Below are positions 44,780 through 53,765 of a stretch of 64,000 nucleotides of DNA, piece after piece. Position numbers and translations under genes: made by a program. Under the pieces are notes generated by a model. That model saw only the letters and a program-made list of their open reading frames with translations, did no database searches and had not been told where the DNA came from. The DNA comes from Phenylobacterium sp. Root1290 (GTDB lineage Bacteria; Pseudomonadota; Alphaproteobacteria; Caulobacterales; Caulobacteraceae): assembly GCF_001425305.1 (NCBI RefSeq), contig NZ_LMEE01000001.1:1619863-1683862 (forward strand), written 5' to 3'. Position 1 is the stretch's first letter, and each line of letters opens with the position of its first letter.

Positions 44780-45334
44780 TTACGCCGCCAGGGTCTCGCC
44801 GCCGACCGCGCGGTTGCACGGGCAGAGTTCGTCGGTTTGCAGCGCGTCGAGGACGCGCAGCGTGTCGGCCGGAGCGCGGCCCACGTTCAGGTTGGTCACG
44901 TAGACGTGCTGGACGACATTGTGCGGGTCGACCACGTAGGTGGCGCGCAGGGCGACGCCTTCTTCTTCGTTCAGGACGCCGAGGGCGCGGGCGAACTTGC
45001 CGCTGTTGTCGGCGAAGTTCCAGATCGGCAGGCTGTTCAGATCCGGGTGCTCACGACGCCAGCCGAGCTTGGAGTGCTCGTTGTCGGTCGAGCCGCCGAG
45101 CACGACGGTGTCGCGCTCTTCGAACTGCGAGTTCAGGCGGGCGAACTCGGCGATCTCGGTCGGGCAAACGAAGGTGAAGTCCTTCGGGTAGAAGAAGATG
45201 ACCTTCCACTTGCCGGGGAACGACTCGTTGGTGACGGTTTCGAACGCGCTTTCGCCGTTTTCTTCGTGACGGTTGAACTTCGGCTTCACGCCGACGACCT
45301 TGAATTCCGGAAGCTTTTCACCAACGCCGAGCAT
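44780..45334 (-). CDS. ahpC: Peroxiredoxin AhpC
   Basis: Two-cysteine peroxiredoxin that reduces peroxides, 184 residues from the ATG at 45334. The peroxidatic cysteine is Cys57 in DFTFVCPTEIAEF; the resolving cysteines are in the C-terminal DELCPCNRAVGG (171 and 173). The C-terminal double cysteine matches the AhpC group that works with AhpD rather than AhpF, and ahpD is indeed next. It is divergent from oxyR, with an OxyR-like site between them. Confidence 0.96.
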   Translation of the reverse strand: MLGVGEKLPEFKVVGVKPKFNRHEENGESAFETVTNESFPGKWKVIFFYPKDFTFVCPTEIAEFARLNSQFEERDTVVLGGSTDNEHSKLGWRREHPDLNSLPIWNFADNSGKFARALGVLNEEEGVALRATYVVDPHNVVQHVYVTNLNVGRAPADTLRVLDALQTDELCPCNRAVGGETLAA

Positions 45335-45409
45335 AGATCTCTCCAAGTGATTTGAACTGGTCGGCCGAAGCCGTGCCGCTGAGATAGTGCTGCAGCGCAC
45401 AAAAGGCCA

Positions 45410-45446
45410 ATCGATAGTTTCTGGATTTTGGATAGATAAAACCTAT
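45410..45446. promoter_or_regulatory. OxyR binding site
   Basis: ATAGATAAAACCTAT (45432-45446) is a perfect ATAG-N7-CTAT element. Exactly 22 bases upstream, 45410-45424 is a degenerate second element (ATCG-N7-CTGG). The spacing matches the OxyR four-contact pattern. It lies in the ahpC-oxyR shared promoter. Confidence 0.8.
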
Positions 45447-45455
45447 CTTAGCTCC

Positions 45456-46355
45456 ATGAGTCTCCCCACCCTCCGCCAGCTCCAGTATCTGAAGCTCCTC
45501 GCCGAGCACGGTTCCTTCGGCCGCGCCGCCGACGCCGCGCACGTGACCCAGCCCACGCTTTCCGCCGGGGTGCAGGAGCTGGAGAAGATCCTCGGCGGAC
45601 CAGTGGTCGACCGCGCGCGCTCGGGGGTGATCCTCACCGCCGTCGGTGAGGTGGCGCTGGGCAAGGCGACCACCATCCTCAACGAGGCCGAGGAGATGGT
45701 GCAGTCGGCCCGCAATGCGGGACAGCCGCTGACCGGCCGCTTCCGGCTGGGGGTCATTCCGACGGTCGCGCCGTTCCTGCTGCCCAAGGCGCTGCCGCTG
45801 CTGCGCGCGCGTTTCCCCAAGCTGCGGCTTTATCTGCGCGAGGACCTGACCCATCGGTTGATCGCGCTGCTGAAGGCCGGCCAGCTGGACGCGGCCTTGA
45901 TCGCATTGCCCTACGACATGGCGGGACTGGCCCACGCCCACGTCTCGGACGACGAACTGCTGGCCGCCCTGCCGCGCAGCCACCCGCTGGCGCAGGAAGC
46001 CGAAGCCCCGCCGTCGGCTTTGGAGAGCGACGACCTGATCCTGCTGGAGGACGGCCACTGCCTGCGCGACCACGCCCTGGCCGCATGCGGGCTCAAGCCG
46101 CCGAAGGCGACCGGCGAGGAGGAGGCGTTCGCCGCCACCTCGCTGCCGACCCTGGTGCAGATGGTCGGTTCGGGACTGGGGGTGACCTTCCTGCCGGCCA
46201 TGGCGGTGGCGGCCGGCCTGACCGAGGCGGCGGACGTGGCGGTCATGCCGCTGAAGGCCGACCATCCCAGCCGTGAGATCGTCGTCGCCTGGCGTGCGGG
46301 CTCAAGCCGCGCGGCGGAGGGCAGGTTGCTGGCCGAGACGCTGCGCGGGGCGTGA
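45456..46355 (+). CDS. oxyR: Hydrogen peroxide sensor OxyR
   Basis: LysR-type peroxide sensor, 299 residues from the ATG at 45456. The winged helix is SLPTLRQLQYLKLLAEHGSFGRAADAAHVTQPTLSAG over residues 2-38. The redox cysteines Cys202 and Cys211 are in DGHCLRDHALAACG, the diagnostic OxyR loop that separates it from other LysR proteins. It is divergent from ahpC; the OxyR element lies ten bases before its start, consistent with autorepression. Confidence 0.95.
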   Translation: MSLPTLRQLQYLKLLAEHGSFGRAADAAHVTQPTLSAGVQELEKILGGPVVDRARSGVILTAVGEVALGKATTILNEAEEMVQSARNAGQPLTGRFRLGVIPTVAPFLLPKALPLLRARFPKLRLYLREDLTHRLIALLKAGQLDAALIALPYDMAGLAHAHVSDDELLAALPRSHPLAQEAEAPPSALESDDLILLEDGHCLRDHALAACGLKPPKATGEEEAFAATSLPTLVQMVGSGLGVTFLPAMAVAAGLTEAADVAVMPLKADHPSREIVVAWRAGSSRAAEGRLLAETLRGA

Positions 46356-46372
46356 TGATCTAAAAAACATCT

Positions 46373-46430
46373 AAGATATATCTTGAACTTCGATCCGACT
46401 TCGATATATCTGCGATAACGACATATCGAA
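46373..46430. promoter_or_regulatory. PadR promoter palindromes
   Basis: AAGATATATCTT (46373-46384) is a perfect 12-base palindrome. TTCGATAT (46400-46407) and ATATCGAA (46423-46430) form an 8-base inverted pair, and GATATATC recurs at 46403-46410, 28 bases after the first. They fill the 87-base gap before the padR gene. The AAGATATATC core also occurs before the TonB receptor gene (48461-48470). Confidence 0.7.
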
Positions 46431-46442
46431 ATAGGATCGAAA

Positions 46443-47021
46443 ATGCATCGACATCACAATTGGAAGGCCCATCGCGAACATCGGGGCCGTGGCCCGTTCG
46501 GCGGCGGTTTCGGCGGCGGCGAACACTGGGGCGGCCGCGGCCGTCATGGCGGCGGGCCGCGCATCGGCCGGCTGCTGGAGCACGGCGACCTTCGCTTCGT
46601 CATCCTGGCGCTGCTGAAGGACAAGCCGAGCCATGGCTACGAACTGATCCGCGCCCTCGAAGAGCGCACCGGCGGGTCGTATCGCCCCAGCCCCGGCGTG
46701 ATCTATCCGACCCTGAGCCTGCTGGAAGACGAGGGCTTCGCCCGCCAGACCGGCGCCGAGGGCGGCCGCAAGGCCTACGAGATCACCGAGACCGGCCTGG
46801 AAGCCCTGGAACGGAACAAGCCGGCCGTGGACGCGGTTTTTGCTCGGCTGAACGAGGCGGCGGAATCCTCGCCGCGGTCCTCGCCGCGGGTGGCCCGGGC
46901 CATGCAGAACCTCGGCATGGCGCTGAAGCTGAAGCTCTCGGGCGAGCGCCCCAGCGAGGCGCAGGTGGACGCGATCGTCGCGGCCATCGACGAAGCCGTC
47001 GCCAAGATCGAGAAGGCCTGA
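46443..47021 (+). CDS. PadR family transcriptional regulator
   Basis: A 192-residue regulator. Residues 1-40 are rich in His, Gly and Arg (RHHNWKAHREHRGRG, then a GGGFGGG stretch) and may bind metal; the PadR winged helix follows (LRFVILALLKDKPSHGYELIRALEERTGG, then PSPGVIYPTLSLLEDEGF). The C-terminal helix mediates dimerisation. Palindromes with GATATATC fill its promoter. A DUF2218 gene follows 19 bases after the stop. The metal idea is inference from the histidines. Confidence 0.92.
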   Translation: MHRHHNWKAHREHRGRGPFGGGFGGGEHWGGRGRHGGGPRIGRLLEHGDLRFVILALLKDKPSHGYELIRALEERTGGSYRPSPGVIYPTLSLLEDEGFARQTGAEGGRKAYEITETGLEALERNKPAVDAVFARLNEAAESSPRSSPRVARAMQNLGMALKLKLSGERPSEAQVDAIVAAIDEAVAKIEKA

Positions 47022-47040
47022 ACCCAACCCGGAGGCCGTC

Positions 47041-47334
47041 ATGAAATCGAGCGCTACCGTTCCGACGGCAAACGCCGGCCGCTACATGGTGCAGCTCTGC
47101 AAGCACTTCGGCCACGAGGTCCCGGCCTCGTGGAACGACCACGAGGGCAAGATCGTCTTCGAGATGGGCGAGGCCGCGCTGCGAGCGGCCCCCGAGACCT
47201 TGATGATGGTCGCCCAGGCGAGCGACGCCGAGAGCCTCGCCCGCCTGGAACAGGTGATGGACAGCCATCTGAAGCGCTTCGCCCTCAGCGAGCCGCAGAT
47301 GGACGTGGAATGGCGTCGCGGGGCGGCGCGCTGA
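47041..47334 (+). CDS. DUF2218 domain protein
   Basis: A 97-residue protein made entirely of the DUF2218 domain: SATVPTANAGRYMVQLCKHFGHEVPASW opening and IVFEMGEAALRAAPETLMMVAQA after it. DUF2218 genes are often seen beside PadR-type regulators or iron-uptake genes; function is unknown. It sits 19 bases after padR on the same strand and is surely cotranscribed. The convergent phytase-like gene ends five bases after its stop. Confidence 0.88.
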   Translation: MKSSATVPTANAGRYMVQLCKHFGHEVPASWNDHEGKIVFEMGEAALRAAPETLMMVAQASDAESLARLEQVMDSHLKRFALSEPQMDVEWRRGAAR

Positions 47335-47338
47335 GCGC

Positions 47339-48442
47339 CTAGAGCCCCAACGCCGCCTTCACCGCGCGCCAGTCCACGAGCTTGAAGTTCTGGCGGGCGC
47401 GCGGGCCGGTGGTGGTCTCGCCGTCGGTGTCGGAATCGTCCTGCACCACGATCAGGCCCTCTGGAAACGCCCCGACCGGTCCGCCCAGGGCGGCCAGGCC
47501 GTCGGTGCCGGTGACGGCGTCGACTCCGGCGCCCGGGACCACCGAGAAGCGGCCGGCATAGGCCGGCTCCGCGCCGTCCACCCGCCACACCGCAAAGGCG
47601 CTGTCGCCTTGGCTCGAAGCCAGGAGGTAGGTCTTGCCGGCCTCGCGCAGCAGGGTCAGGCCTTCGACGTCGGGCTTGAGGATCTCCGACGGCGCGCCGG
47701 CCAGCAGGGTGCGGGCCGAACCGGTGGCGGGGTCGAGGCTGTAGCGCCAGATCCCCTTGGCCTCCTCGCCCACATAGAGCACGCCGGCGGCGTCATCGAC
47801 GACGCAGCCTTCCGACTGCGACCCGACCGCGAAGGTGCGGGTGAGTTGCGCCGCCGGCTTGCCGCCCTGGTCGGTGATCGTGAATTGAGCGACGTCGCCG
47901 TCCTTGCCGACCATCACCGCGATGGTGTCGGCGCCGCTGCGGCCCATGCAGAAGCCGTACGGCTCGCTGACCTGCACCGGCGTGCGGCCCCACAGCGTCA
48001 CCGCTAGGCTGTCGGGATCGAGCAGGAAGAAGCCGATCGCCCCGCGCGCCCGATCGCTGGCGCCGACCAGCACCTGGGCCTTGCCGTTGACGGTGAAGCC
48101 GTCGCGCAGGTCGACATTGTTCAGCGGCCCCTCCGGCAGGAACTGAAGATCCTTGCCAGCCAGATCGTAGACGTAGAGCCCGGCCTTCTTGTCGGTGCCG
48201 AAGATCGCGCCGCGCGAGGGGTCGCGAGGATCGGCCCAGATTTCCGGGTCGTCGGCGGCGTCGCGCGCCTTGGTGCCGACCGCTGCGGTCTCGGCCGCCG
48301 CGGGCACGGGCGTCCCGGTTCCCAGGGTCATCCCCGCGGAGTCCGAGACGCTTTCCGGGTCGAATGCGGCGCATCCCATGGCGAGGGATGAAATTGCGAC
48401 GACCGTCACAAAACTGAAAATATTCTGCTTAGAAACCGTCAC
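47339..48442 (-). CDS. Beta-propeller phytase, exported
   Basis: Phosphatase predicted to release phosphate from phytate in the periplasm or at the cell surface, 367 residues from GTG at 48442 (GGAG nine bases upstream; another GTG at 48451 is less well placed). The N-terminus is a signal with a lipobox-like LAMGC, so it may be a lipoprotein. Family motifs are DDPEIWADPRDPSRGAIFGTDKK in two parts, GLYVYDLAGKDLQ, LNNVDLRDGF and DVEGLTLL. The TonB receptor lies divergently next to it, as in known phytase-receptor pairs. Confidence 0.88.
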   Translation of the reverse strand: MTVSKQNIFSFVTVVAISSLAMGCAAFDPESVSDSAGMTLGTGTPVPAAAETAAVGTKARDAADDPEIWADPRDPSRGAIFGTDKKAGLYVYDLAGKDLQFLPEGPLNNVDLRDGFTVNGKAQVLVGASDRARGAIGFFLLDPDSLAVTLWGRTPVQVSEPYGFCMGRSGADTIAVMVGKDGDVAQFTITDQGGKPAAQLTRTFAVGSQSEGCVVDDAAGVLYVGEEAKGIWRYSLDPATGSARTLLAGAPSEILKPDVEGLTLLREAGKTYLLASSQGDSAFAVWRVDGAEPAYAGRFSVVPGAGVDAVTGTDGLAALGGPVGAFPEGLIVVQDDSDTDGETTTGPRARQNFKLVDWRAVKAALGL

Positions 48443-48460
48443 TGGCCCCACTCCGCGTGC

Positions 48461-48470
48461 AAGATATATC
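48461..48470. promoter_or_regulatory. AAGATATATC motif between phytase and TonB receptor
   Basis: The ten bases AAGATATATC match the left end of the perfect palindrome in the padR promoter 2 kb away. It lies 62 bases before the TonB receptor start and 19 before the phytase start. It suggests the receptor and phytase may respond to the same PadR protein. Confidence 0.45.
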
Positions 48471-48531
48471 CCCTGCGCTGCAAATCATGCTGCGTGGGGC
48501 CAGGTCAACAGCCCCGCATGTCGGGGGACCC

Positions 48532-50745
48532 ATGACGCGACTTTCTTTGCTCGCCTGCGCCGCAGTTGCGCCGCTTGCTCTGGCCGCTGCGCCGGCCCTG
48601 GCCGAGGACGCGGCCGACGCCACGCCCGTGGCCGAACTGATCGTCACCGGCGAGATCGCTTTCCGTGACCGCACTGACGACGTGAATCCCACGCTGTCCT
48701 ATGACCTCGACTACTTCCAGCGGTTCGAGCCGGTGTCGGTGGGCGAGATGCTCAAGCGCGTGCCGGGCGTGACCTTCACCTCGGACGTCCTGGAGTTCGA
48801 CGGCGTCTCCATGCGCGGCCTGCCGCCGGGCTACACCCAGGTGCTGATCAACGGCCGCCGCGCGCCGGGCGGCGAGGGCGACCGCAGCTTCTTCGTCGAC
48901 CGCATCCCGGCCGAACTGGTCGAGCGGATCGAGATCATCCGCAGCCCCCGCGCCGACCAGCCGAGCGACGGCATGGCCGGCTCGCTGAACGTGGTGCTGA
49001 AGGAGGGTGCGACCCTCACCGGCGGCTTCGTGAAGGCCGGGGCGCTGATCAACGAGGACGGCAAGGCCCGTCCCTCCGGAGCGATCGCCTATGCCGGCGC
49101 CACCGCCAGTGGCGACACCACCTACTGGGCGGGACTGAACTACCAGGGGCGTCGCAATCCCAAGAAGAAGGTCAGCTACCGCTACGAGGGCGAGTTCGCC
49201 GACTTCGACAACGTCGAGTACCAGTCCGACACCCGCGACGGCGTCGACATCTCGGCCAATGGCGAGATCGCCCATCAGTTCGCCACCGGCCGCCTGCGGC
49301 TCTCGGGCCTGATCGTCGACACCGACCGCGACGAGGACGAGACCTCGCTGACCTATAACGAGCTGCCGCGTGGCGACTTCGACGAGTTCGAGATCCAGGC
49401 TGAGCGCATCCAGCAGCGCACCTACGCCCTCGACCTGGACGGCGAGTTCGACGCCGGGCCGGGCAAGCTCGGCTTCGACCTGGGCTGGTCGCGCTATGAC
49501 GAGAAGACCCGCACGAACGTCGATGTCGGCGAGGAAGAGGACTTCTCCGACCGCGAACTGGACGAGTACGTCGAACTCGACATCGACGACCAGGAGTGGG
49601 GCGCCGGCGCCTATTACAAATGGAAGTCCGACCTGGTCGCGGTGAAGGCCGGCGTCGACTGGCTGAAGAAGACCCGTGACGGCTCCGAGGTCGAGTTCGA
49701 CGTCGACGACGGCGCCGTCGGCGACCCCGATCCGGGTCCGGGCGCGGTCTACAAGATCAAGGAGCGCCGGATCGATCCCTATGTGCGGCTGACCTTCGAG
49801 CCGTCCGCCATGTGGACCTTCGATGCCGGCCTTCGCTACGAGACCACCAAGCGCGAGGTCGAGAGCGACCAGGGCTCGGTGTCCAAGGACGCCAACGAGC
49901 TCAATCCCTCGCTGCACGCCACCTTCCGGCCGACCGACGTCGATCAGTTCCGCGCCTCTGTCGCGCGCACCGTGCGGCGCCCCGACTACGGCCTGCTGGC
50001 CCCCTATGTCGCCGAGGAGGAGCCCGCGGAGGACGACGATCTGCGCGGCAATCCCAACCTCGACAATGAAACCGCCTGGGGCCTCGACATCGGCTACGAG
50101 CGCCGCCTGGGCGCCCGCGGAGTCGTCGGGATCAACTTCTTCTATCGCGACGTCGAGAACCTGATCGACCTCGTCGCCACCAGCGAAGTGTCGTCGTCTG
50201 GGCTGGGCCGCGTCTACGAGCCGCGCAACATCGGCTCGGGCAAGACCTATGGGATCGAGCTCGACCTCTCGACGCCGCTGGACGTGATCGGCCTGCCGAA
50301 CACCGGGGTGTTCTTCAACTACACCTGGTTGGAGAGTGAGGTGAAGGATCCCTTCACCGGCCAGGACCGGCCGTTCACCAACCAGCCGAGCTACGTCTAC
50401 AACGTCGGCTTCGTGCACACCGTGCCGAGCTGGAACGCCAGCTTCGGCGCCAGCCTGTACGACCGCGACATGGGCTTTGAGTCCGGCCTCGATGAGGAGG
50501 TCACCGTGGACTACGACGCCGATCTCGAGGCCTTCGTCGAGAAGCGCTTCGGCGATCGCTACGTGGTCCGCCTGGCGGCGATGAACCTGCTCGACAAGGA
50601 AAAGCGCGAGACCTACCGCACCTTCGACGGCGACTCGGTCGACGAGATCCTCGCCAACCGCCTGGCCCGCGACGTCGCCGAAAGCGAGCGCGAGAGCGAG
50701 CGGTCCGGCGTGCTCTACCAGGTCACGTTCCGGGCGGCGTTCTAG
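48532..50745 (+). CDS. TonB-dependent outer membrane receptor
   Basis: A 737-residue beta-barrel receptor from the ATG at 48532. The signal peptide is MTRLSLLACAAVAPLALAAAPALA; a plug domain (VAELIVTGEIAFRD, LKRVPGVTFTSDVLEF, RGLPPGYTQVLINGR, IIRSPRADQPSDGMAGSLNV) precedes the barrel, which ends in the terminal Phe of RAAF needed for outer-membrane insertion. The divergent phytase and this receptor form a pair that suggests uptake of inositol phosphates or other phosphate compounds, though the substrate is not proved. Confidence 0.93.
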   Translation: MTRLSLLACAAVAPLALAAAPALAEDAADATPVAELIVTGEIAFRDRTDDVNPTLSYDLDYFQRFEPVSVGEMLKRVPGVTFTSDVLEFDGVSMRGLPPGYTQVLINGRRAPGGEGDRSFFVDRIPAELVERIEIIRSPRADQPSDGMAGSLNVVLKEGATLTGGFVKAGALINEDGKARPSGAIAYAGATASGDTTYWAGLNYQGRRNPKKKVSYRYEGEFADFDNVEYQSDTRDGVDISANGEIAHQFATGRLRLSGLIVDTDRDEDETSLTYNELPRGDFDEFEIQAERIQQRTYALDLDGEFDAGPGKLGFDLGWSRYDEKTRTNVDVGEEEDFSDRELDEYVELDIDDQEWGAGAYYKWKSDLVAVKAGVDWLKKTRDGSEVEFDVDDGAVGDPDPGPGAVYKIKERRIDPYVRLTFEPSAMWTFDAGLRYETTKREVESDQGSVSKDANELNPSLHATFRPTDVDQFRASVARTVRRPDYGLLAPYVAEEEPAEDDDLRGNPNLDNETAWGLDIGYERRLGARGVVGINFFYRDVENLIDLVATSEVSSSGLGRVYEPRNIGSGKTYGIELDLSTPLDVIGLPNTGVFFNYTWLESEVKDPFTGQDRPFTNQPSYVYNVGFVHTVPSWNASFGASLYDRDMGFESGLDEEVTVDYDADLEAFVEKRFGDRYVVRLAAMNLLDKEKRETYRTFDGDSVDEILANRLARDVAESERESERSGVLYQVTFRAAF

Positions 50746-50760
50746 CCGCGGAGGCTCATC

Positions 50761-50788
50761 CCCGCGAAGGCGATCGCGCCTTCGCGGG
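50761..50788. terminator. Hairpin between the TonB receptor and the prolyl oligopeptidase
   Basis: CCCGCGAAGGCG and CGCCTTCGCGGG pair perfectly around ATCG, in the 49-base gap between two convergent stops. There is no T tract on either side. A bidirectional transcription barrier is likely. Confidence 0.6.
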
Positions 50789-50794
50789 CGATGC

Positions 50795-52855
50795 TCAGTC
50801 CATCAGTTTCTGGGCCAGGTAGACGTAGTGCCGGGCCCAGCGCTTGGCGTTCATCTCCGGGTCGGCGTCGTTGGAGTGGCCGCCGAAGGTGTTCTCGAAA
50901 TAGAGGTAGGGGTAGCCGAGCTGCTCCATCTTGGCGGCGAACTTGCGGGCGTGGCCGGGATGCACCCGGTCGTCGCGCGTGTTCGTGGTGATGTAGGGCT
51001 CGGGGTACTTCTGGCCGGGCTTGAGGTTCAGGTAGCCGTCGTACCTGGCGATGAAGGCGTGATCCTCCGGCACGTCCGGATCGCCGTACTCGCCGACCCA
51101 CGAGGCCCCAGCCGAGAGCTTGTGGTAGCGCAGCATGTCGACCAGCGGGCTCTCGACCACCACGGCTTTCCAGAGCTCGGGATGCTGGGTCATCGAGACG
51201 GTGGTCAGCACCCCGCCGTTGGAGCGGCCGTAGATGCCCAGACGGCGGGCTGAGGTGATCTTGCGCGCCTCCAGGTCGCGGGCCACCGCGGCGAAGTCGT
51301 CGAAGGCCAGCTGGCGCTTCTCGCGCAGCACCGACTGGTGCCAGGCGGGGCCGAACTCGCCGCCGCCGCGGATGTTGGCGATGACGTAGGCGCCGCCGCG
51401 TTCCAGCCAGATCTTGCCCATCTCCGGGATGTAGATCGGCGGCTTGGCGACTTCGAAACCGCCGTAGCCGTACATGATGGTCGGGACCCCGCCGTCGAGC
51501 TTGGCGCCCTTCGGACGGACCACGAAGTAGGGGATCTGGGTCCCGTCGGACGAGGTCGCCCAGAACTGGTCGACCTGATCTTTGCTGGCGTCAAAGCGGG
51601 CCGGCAGCGACTTCAGCTTCTCCGCCTTGCCGGTGGCGCCGTCGGCCAGCCACAGGCTCGATGGCGTCAGGAAGCCCTCGGCCCCGACGAACAGTTGGTC
51701 GTCCCTGCCGGAGGTGGAGATGATCGACAGCGTCTCGCCCTTGGGCAGGGCCAGGCGGCGGGCGGTCCACTTGCCGTCCTTCAGGTCGTAGACGTCGACC
51801 GCGCCCTTCACGTCCTCCAGCAGCTCGACCGCCAGCAGGCCCTTGGTGTCGGCGACCGCCTGGATCGCCTGGCGCGGCCCGGGCTGGAAGACCAGCGCCG
51901 GCTTGGCGGCCAGATCCTTGGGGTCGTAGGCGATCAGCGCACCGGAGCCGAAGCCGTTCCAGGCCTCCTGCAGCGTGAAGACCATCCGGCCGTCGACATA
52001 GGCCTGGAACTGCGCCTTCTTCGGCAGGGCGACCGCGGTCAGCTTGCCGTCGACGTACAGCGAGTACTCGGACTCGAAGAAGGTGAGGCCGCGCTGGATC
52101 AGCACGCCGTCGGTCCTGCCGGCCTCGCCGCGCAGCACCGCCGCGTTGGCCCAGACGTCTGACTTCTGGCCGCGGAAGATTTCGGTCGCCTCGCCCGAGC
52201 GCTTCAGGATCTTGACCACGTTGGCGTAGCCGGAGGCGGTGACCTCGCCCGGGGTCCATTCGCGCCAGGCGACCAGGGTGTCGCGGTCGACCCATTCGGC
52301 GCCTTGCTTGCCTTCCGGCGAGCGGAATCCGCCCTCGACGAAGGTTCTGGTCCTGGTGTCGAACTCGCGCAGCTCGACCGCGTCGCCGCCGCCGTTCGAC
52401 AGCCGCACCAGGCACAGGGTCTCGTCCGGCTTGAGGCAGGTCGCCCCCTTCCAGAACCAGTTGCGCCCCTCGTCCTTGGCCAGCTTGTCGATGTCGAGCG
52501 TGACCTCCCAGGCCGGCGCGGCCATGCGGTAGGAGGCCAGGCTGGCGTGACGCCAGACGCCATGGGTGTTGGTCGCATCCTGCCAGAAGTTATCGACTCC
52601 GCCGGCCCGGAAGTCGGGCTTGGGGATGCGGTCGGTGGCGGTGAAGATCGCCCGGCCTTCGGTGAGGAAGGTCTGGTAGCGGGCGTCGCCTTCGAGGCGC
52701 TTGGCGGTGCGGGCGTTCTGCGCCTCCACCCAGGCCATCGCCTTGGGGCTGTCGATGTCTTCGAGCCAGATGAACGGGTCGGCGGCGGGGGGCTGAGCCA
52801 AGGCCGCGGGGGCGGTTAGAAGGGCGCCTGCGAGCGCCGCCGTAACAAGTTTCAT
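50795..52855 (-). CDS. Prolyl oligopeptidase (S9 family), exported
   Basis: Serine peptidase of the S9A/S9 prolyl oligopeptidase group, 686 residues. A signal peptide (MKLVTAALAGALLTAPAALAQ) leads to a seven-blade propeller region and then the alpha/beta hydrolase domain. The nucleophile is in IYGRSNGGVLTTV; the Asp and His positions are in EYGDPDVPEDHAF and DDRVHPGHARKF. The enzyme cuts after proline in short peptides. It is convergent with the TonB receptor gene and divergent from dapF. Confidence 0.93.
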   Translation of the reverse strand: MKLVTAALAGALLTAPAALAQPPAADPFIWLEDIDSPKAMAWVEAQNARTAKRLEGDARYQTFLTEGRAIFTATDRIPKPDFRAGGVDNFWQDATNTHGVWRHASLASYRMAAPAWEVTLDIDKLAKDEGRNWFWKGATCLKPDETLCLVRLSNGGGDAVELREFDTRTRTFVEGGFRSPEGKQGAEWVDRDTLVAWREWTPGEVTASGYANVVKILKRSGEATEIFRGQKSDVWANAAVLRGEAGRTDGVLIQRGLTFFESEYSLYVDGKLTAVALPKKAQFQAYVDGRMVFTLQEAWNGFGSGALIAYDPKDLAAKPALVFQPGPRQAIQAVADTKGLLAVELLEDVKGAVDVYDLKDGKWTARRLALPKGETLSIISTSGRDDQLFVGAEGFLTPSSLWLADGATGKAEKLKSLPARFDASKDQVDQFWATSSDGTQIPYFVVRPKGAKLDGGVPTIMYGYGGFEVAKPPIYIPEMGKIWLERGGAYVIANIRGGGEFGPAWHQSVLREKRQLAFDDFAAVARDLEARKITSARRLGIYGRSNGGVLTTVSMTQHPELWKAVVVESPLVDMLRYHKLSAGASWVGEYGDPDVPEDHAFIARYDGYLNLKPGQKYPEPYITTNTRDDRVHPGHARKFAAKMEQLGYPYLYFENTFGGHSNDADPEMNAKRWARHYVYLAQKLMD

Positions 52856-52937
52856 GGGCGTTACGCATAGCGGCCAAGCCGGGCCGTGTCTCGCGCAAGG
52901 TGATTGCGTGGCAATTCTCGCCTATATAGCCCCGGCC

Positions 52938-53765
52938 ATGAGCCGTCCGTTCCTGAAGATGAACGGGCTCGGCAACGACTTCGTCGTGGTCGAGGCCCGC
53001 ACCGCCCCCTTCGCGCCCACCGCGGAGGAGGTGCGCGCGATCGCCAGCCGCGAGCGCGGAATCGGCTGCGACCAGCTGGTTTCCATCGAGCCCTCGCAGA
53101 AAGCTGACGCTCGGGTGCGCTTCTGGAACGCCGACGGTGAGGAGGTCGGCGCCTGCGGCAACGCCAGCCGCTGCGTCGGCTGGCTGCTGATGGAGGCCTC
53201 GGGCCGCGACCAGGCGGTGATCGAGACCCAGGGCGGCCTGCTGACCGCGGCCCGCGCCGGCGACAGGATCGTCAGCGTCGACATGGGCGAGCCGGGCCTC
53301 GACTGGCGGCAGATCCCGCTGGAGGAGGAGATGGACACCCGCGGCATAGAGCTGCAGGTCGGCCCCATCGACGACCCGATCCTGCACACGCCGGGCTGCG
53401 TCTCGATGGGCAATCCGCACGTGGTGTTCTTCGTTCCGGACGCCGAGACCGCGCCGGTGGTCCAGGTCGGCCCGATGATCGAGCATCACCGGCTGTTCCC
53501 AGAGGGCGTGAACGTCGGCTTCGCGCAGATCGTCAGCCGCGACCGCATCCGGCTGAAGGTCTGGGAGCGCGGGGCGGGCCTGACCAAGGCCTGCGGCACC
53601 GGCGCCTGCGCGGCGCTTGTCGCCTCGTATCGGCGCGGCCTGGTCGACCGCAAGGCGACGCTGGTGCTGGACGGCGGCGAGCTGGTCATCGAATGGCGCG
53701 AAAGCGACGGCCATGTGATCATGACCGGCCCGGCCCAGGTCGACTTCACCGGAACGCTGCCGTGA
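52938..53765 (+). CDS. dapF: Diaminopimelate epimerase
   Basis: Converts LL- to meso-diaminopimelate for lysine and peptidoglycan. It is 275 residues from the ATG at 52938. Two catalytic cysteines are in GACGNASRCVG (Cys73) and TKACGTGACAAL, and the opening FLKMNGLGNDFVVVE is diagnostic. Its stop overlaps the GTG start of mtaB by three bases, so the two are coupled even though their pathways are unrelated. Confidence 0.97.
   Translation: MSRPFLKMNGLGNDFVVVEARTAPFAPTAEEVRAIASRERGIGCDQLVSIEPSQKADARVRFWNADGEEVGACGNASRCVGWLLMEASGRDQAVIETQGGLLTAARAGDRIVSVDMGEPGLDWRQIPLEEEMDTRGIELQVGPIDDPILHTPGCVSMGNPHVVFFVPDAETAPVVQVGPMIEHHRLFPEGVNVGFAQIVSRDRIRLKVWERGAGLTKACGTGACAALVASYRRGLVDRKATLVLDGGELVIEWRESDGHVIMTGPAQVDFTGTLP

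Noticed and set aside
48505..50418. Long open frame (637 codons) on the minus strand opposite the TonB receptor
   Set aside because: It is a shadow of a high-GC gene: low-complexity Val, Gly and Asp composition, no ribosome binding site, and the plus strand clearly encodes the receptor.
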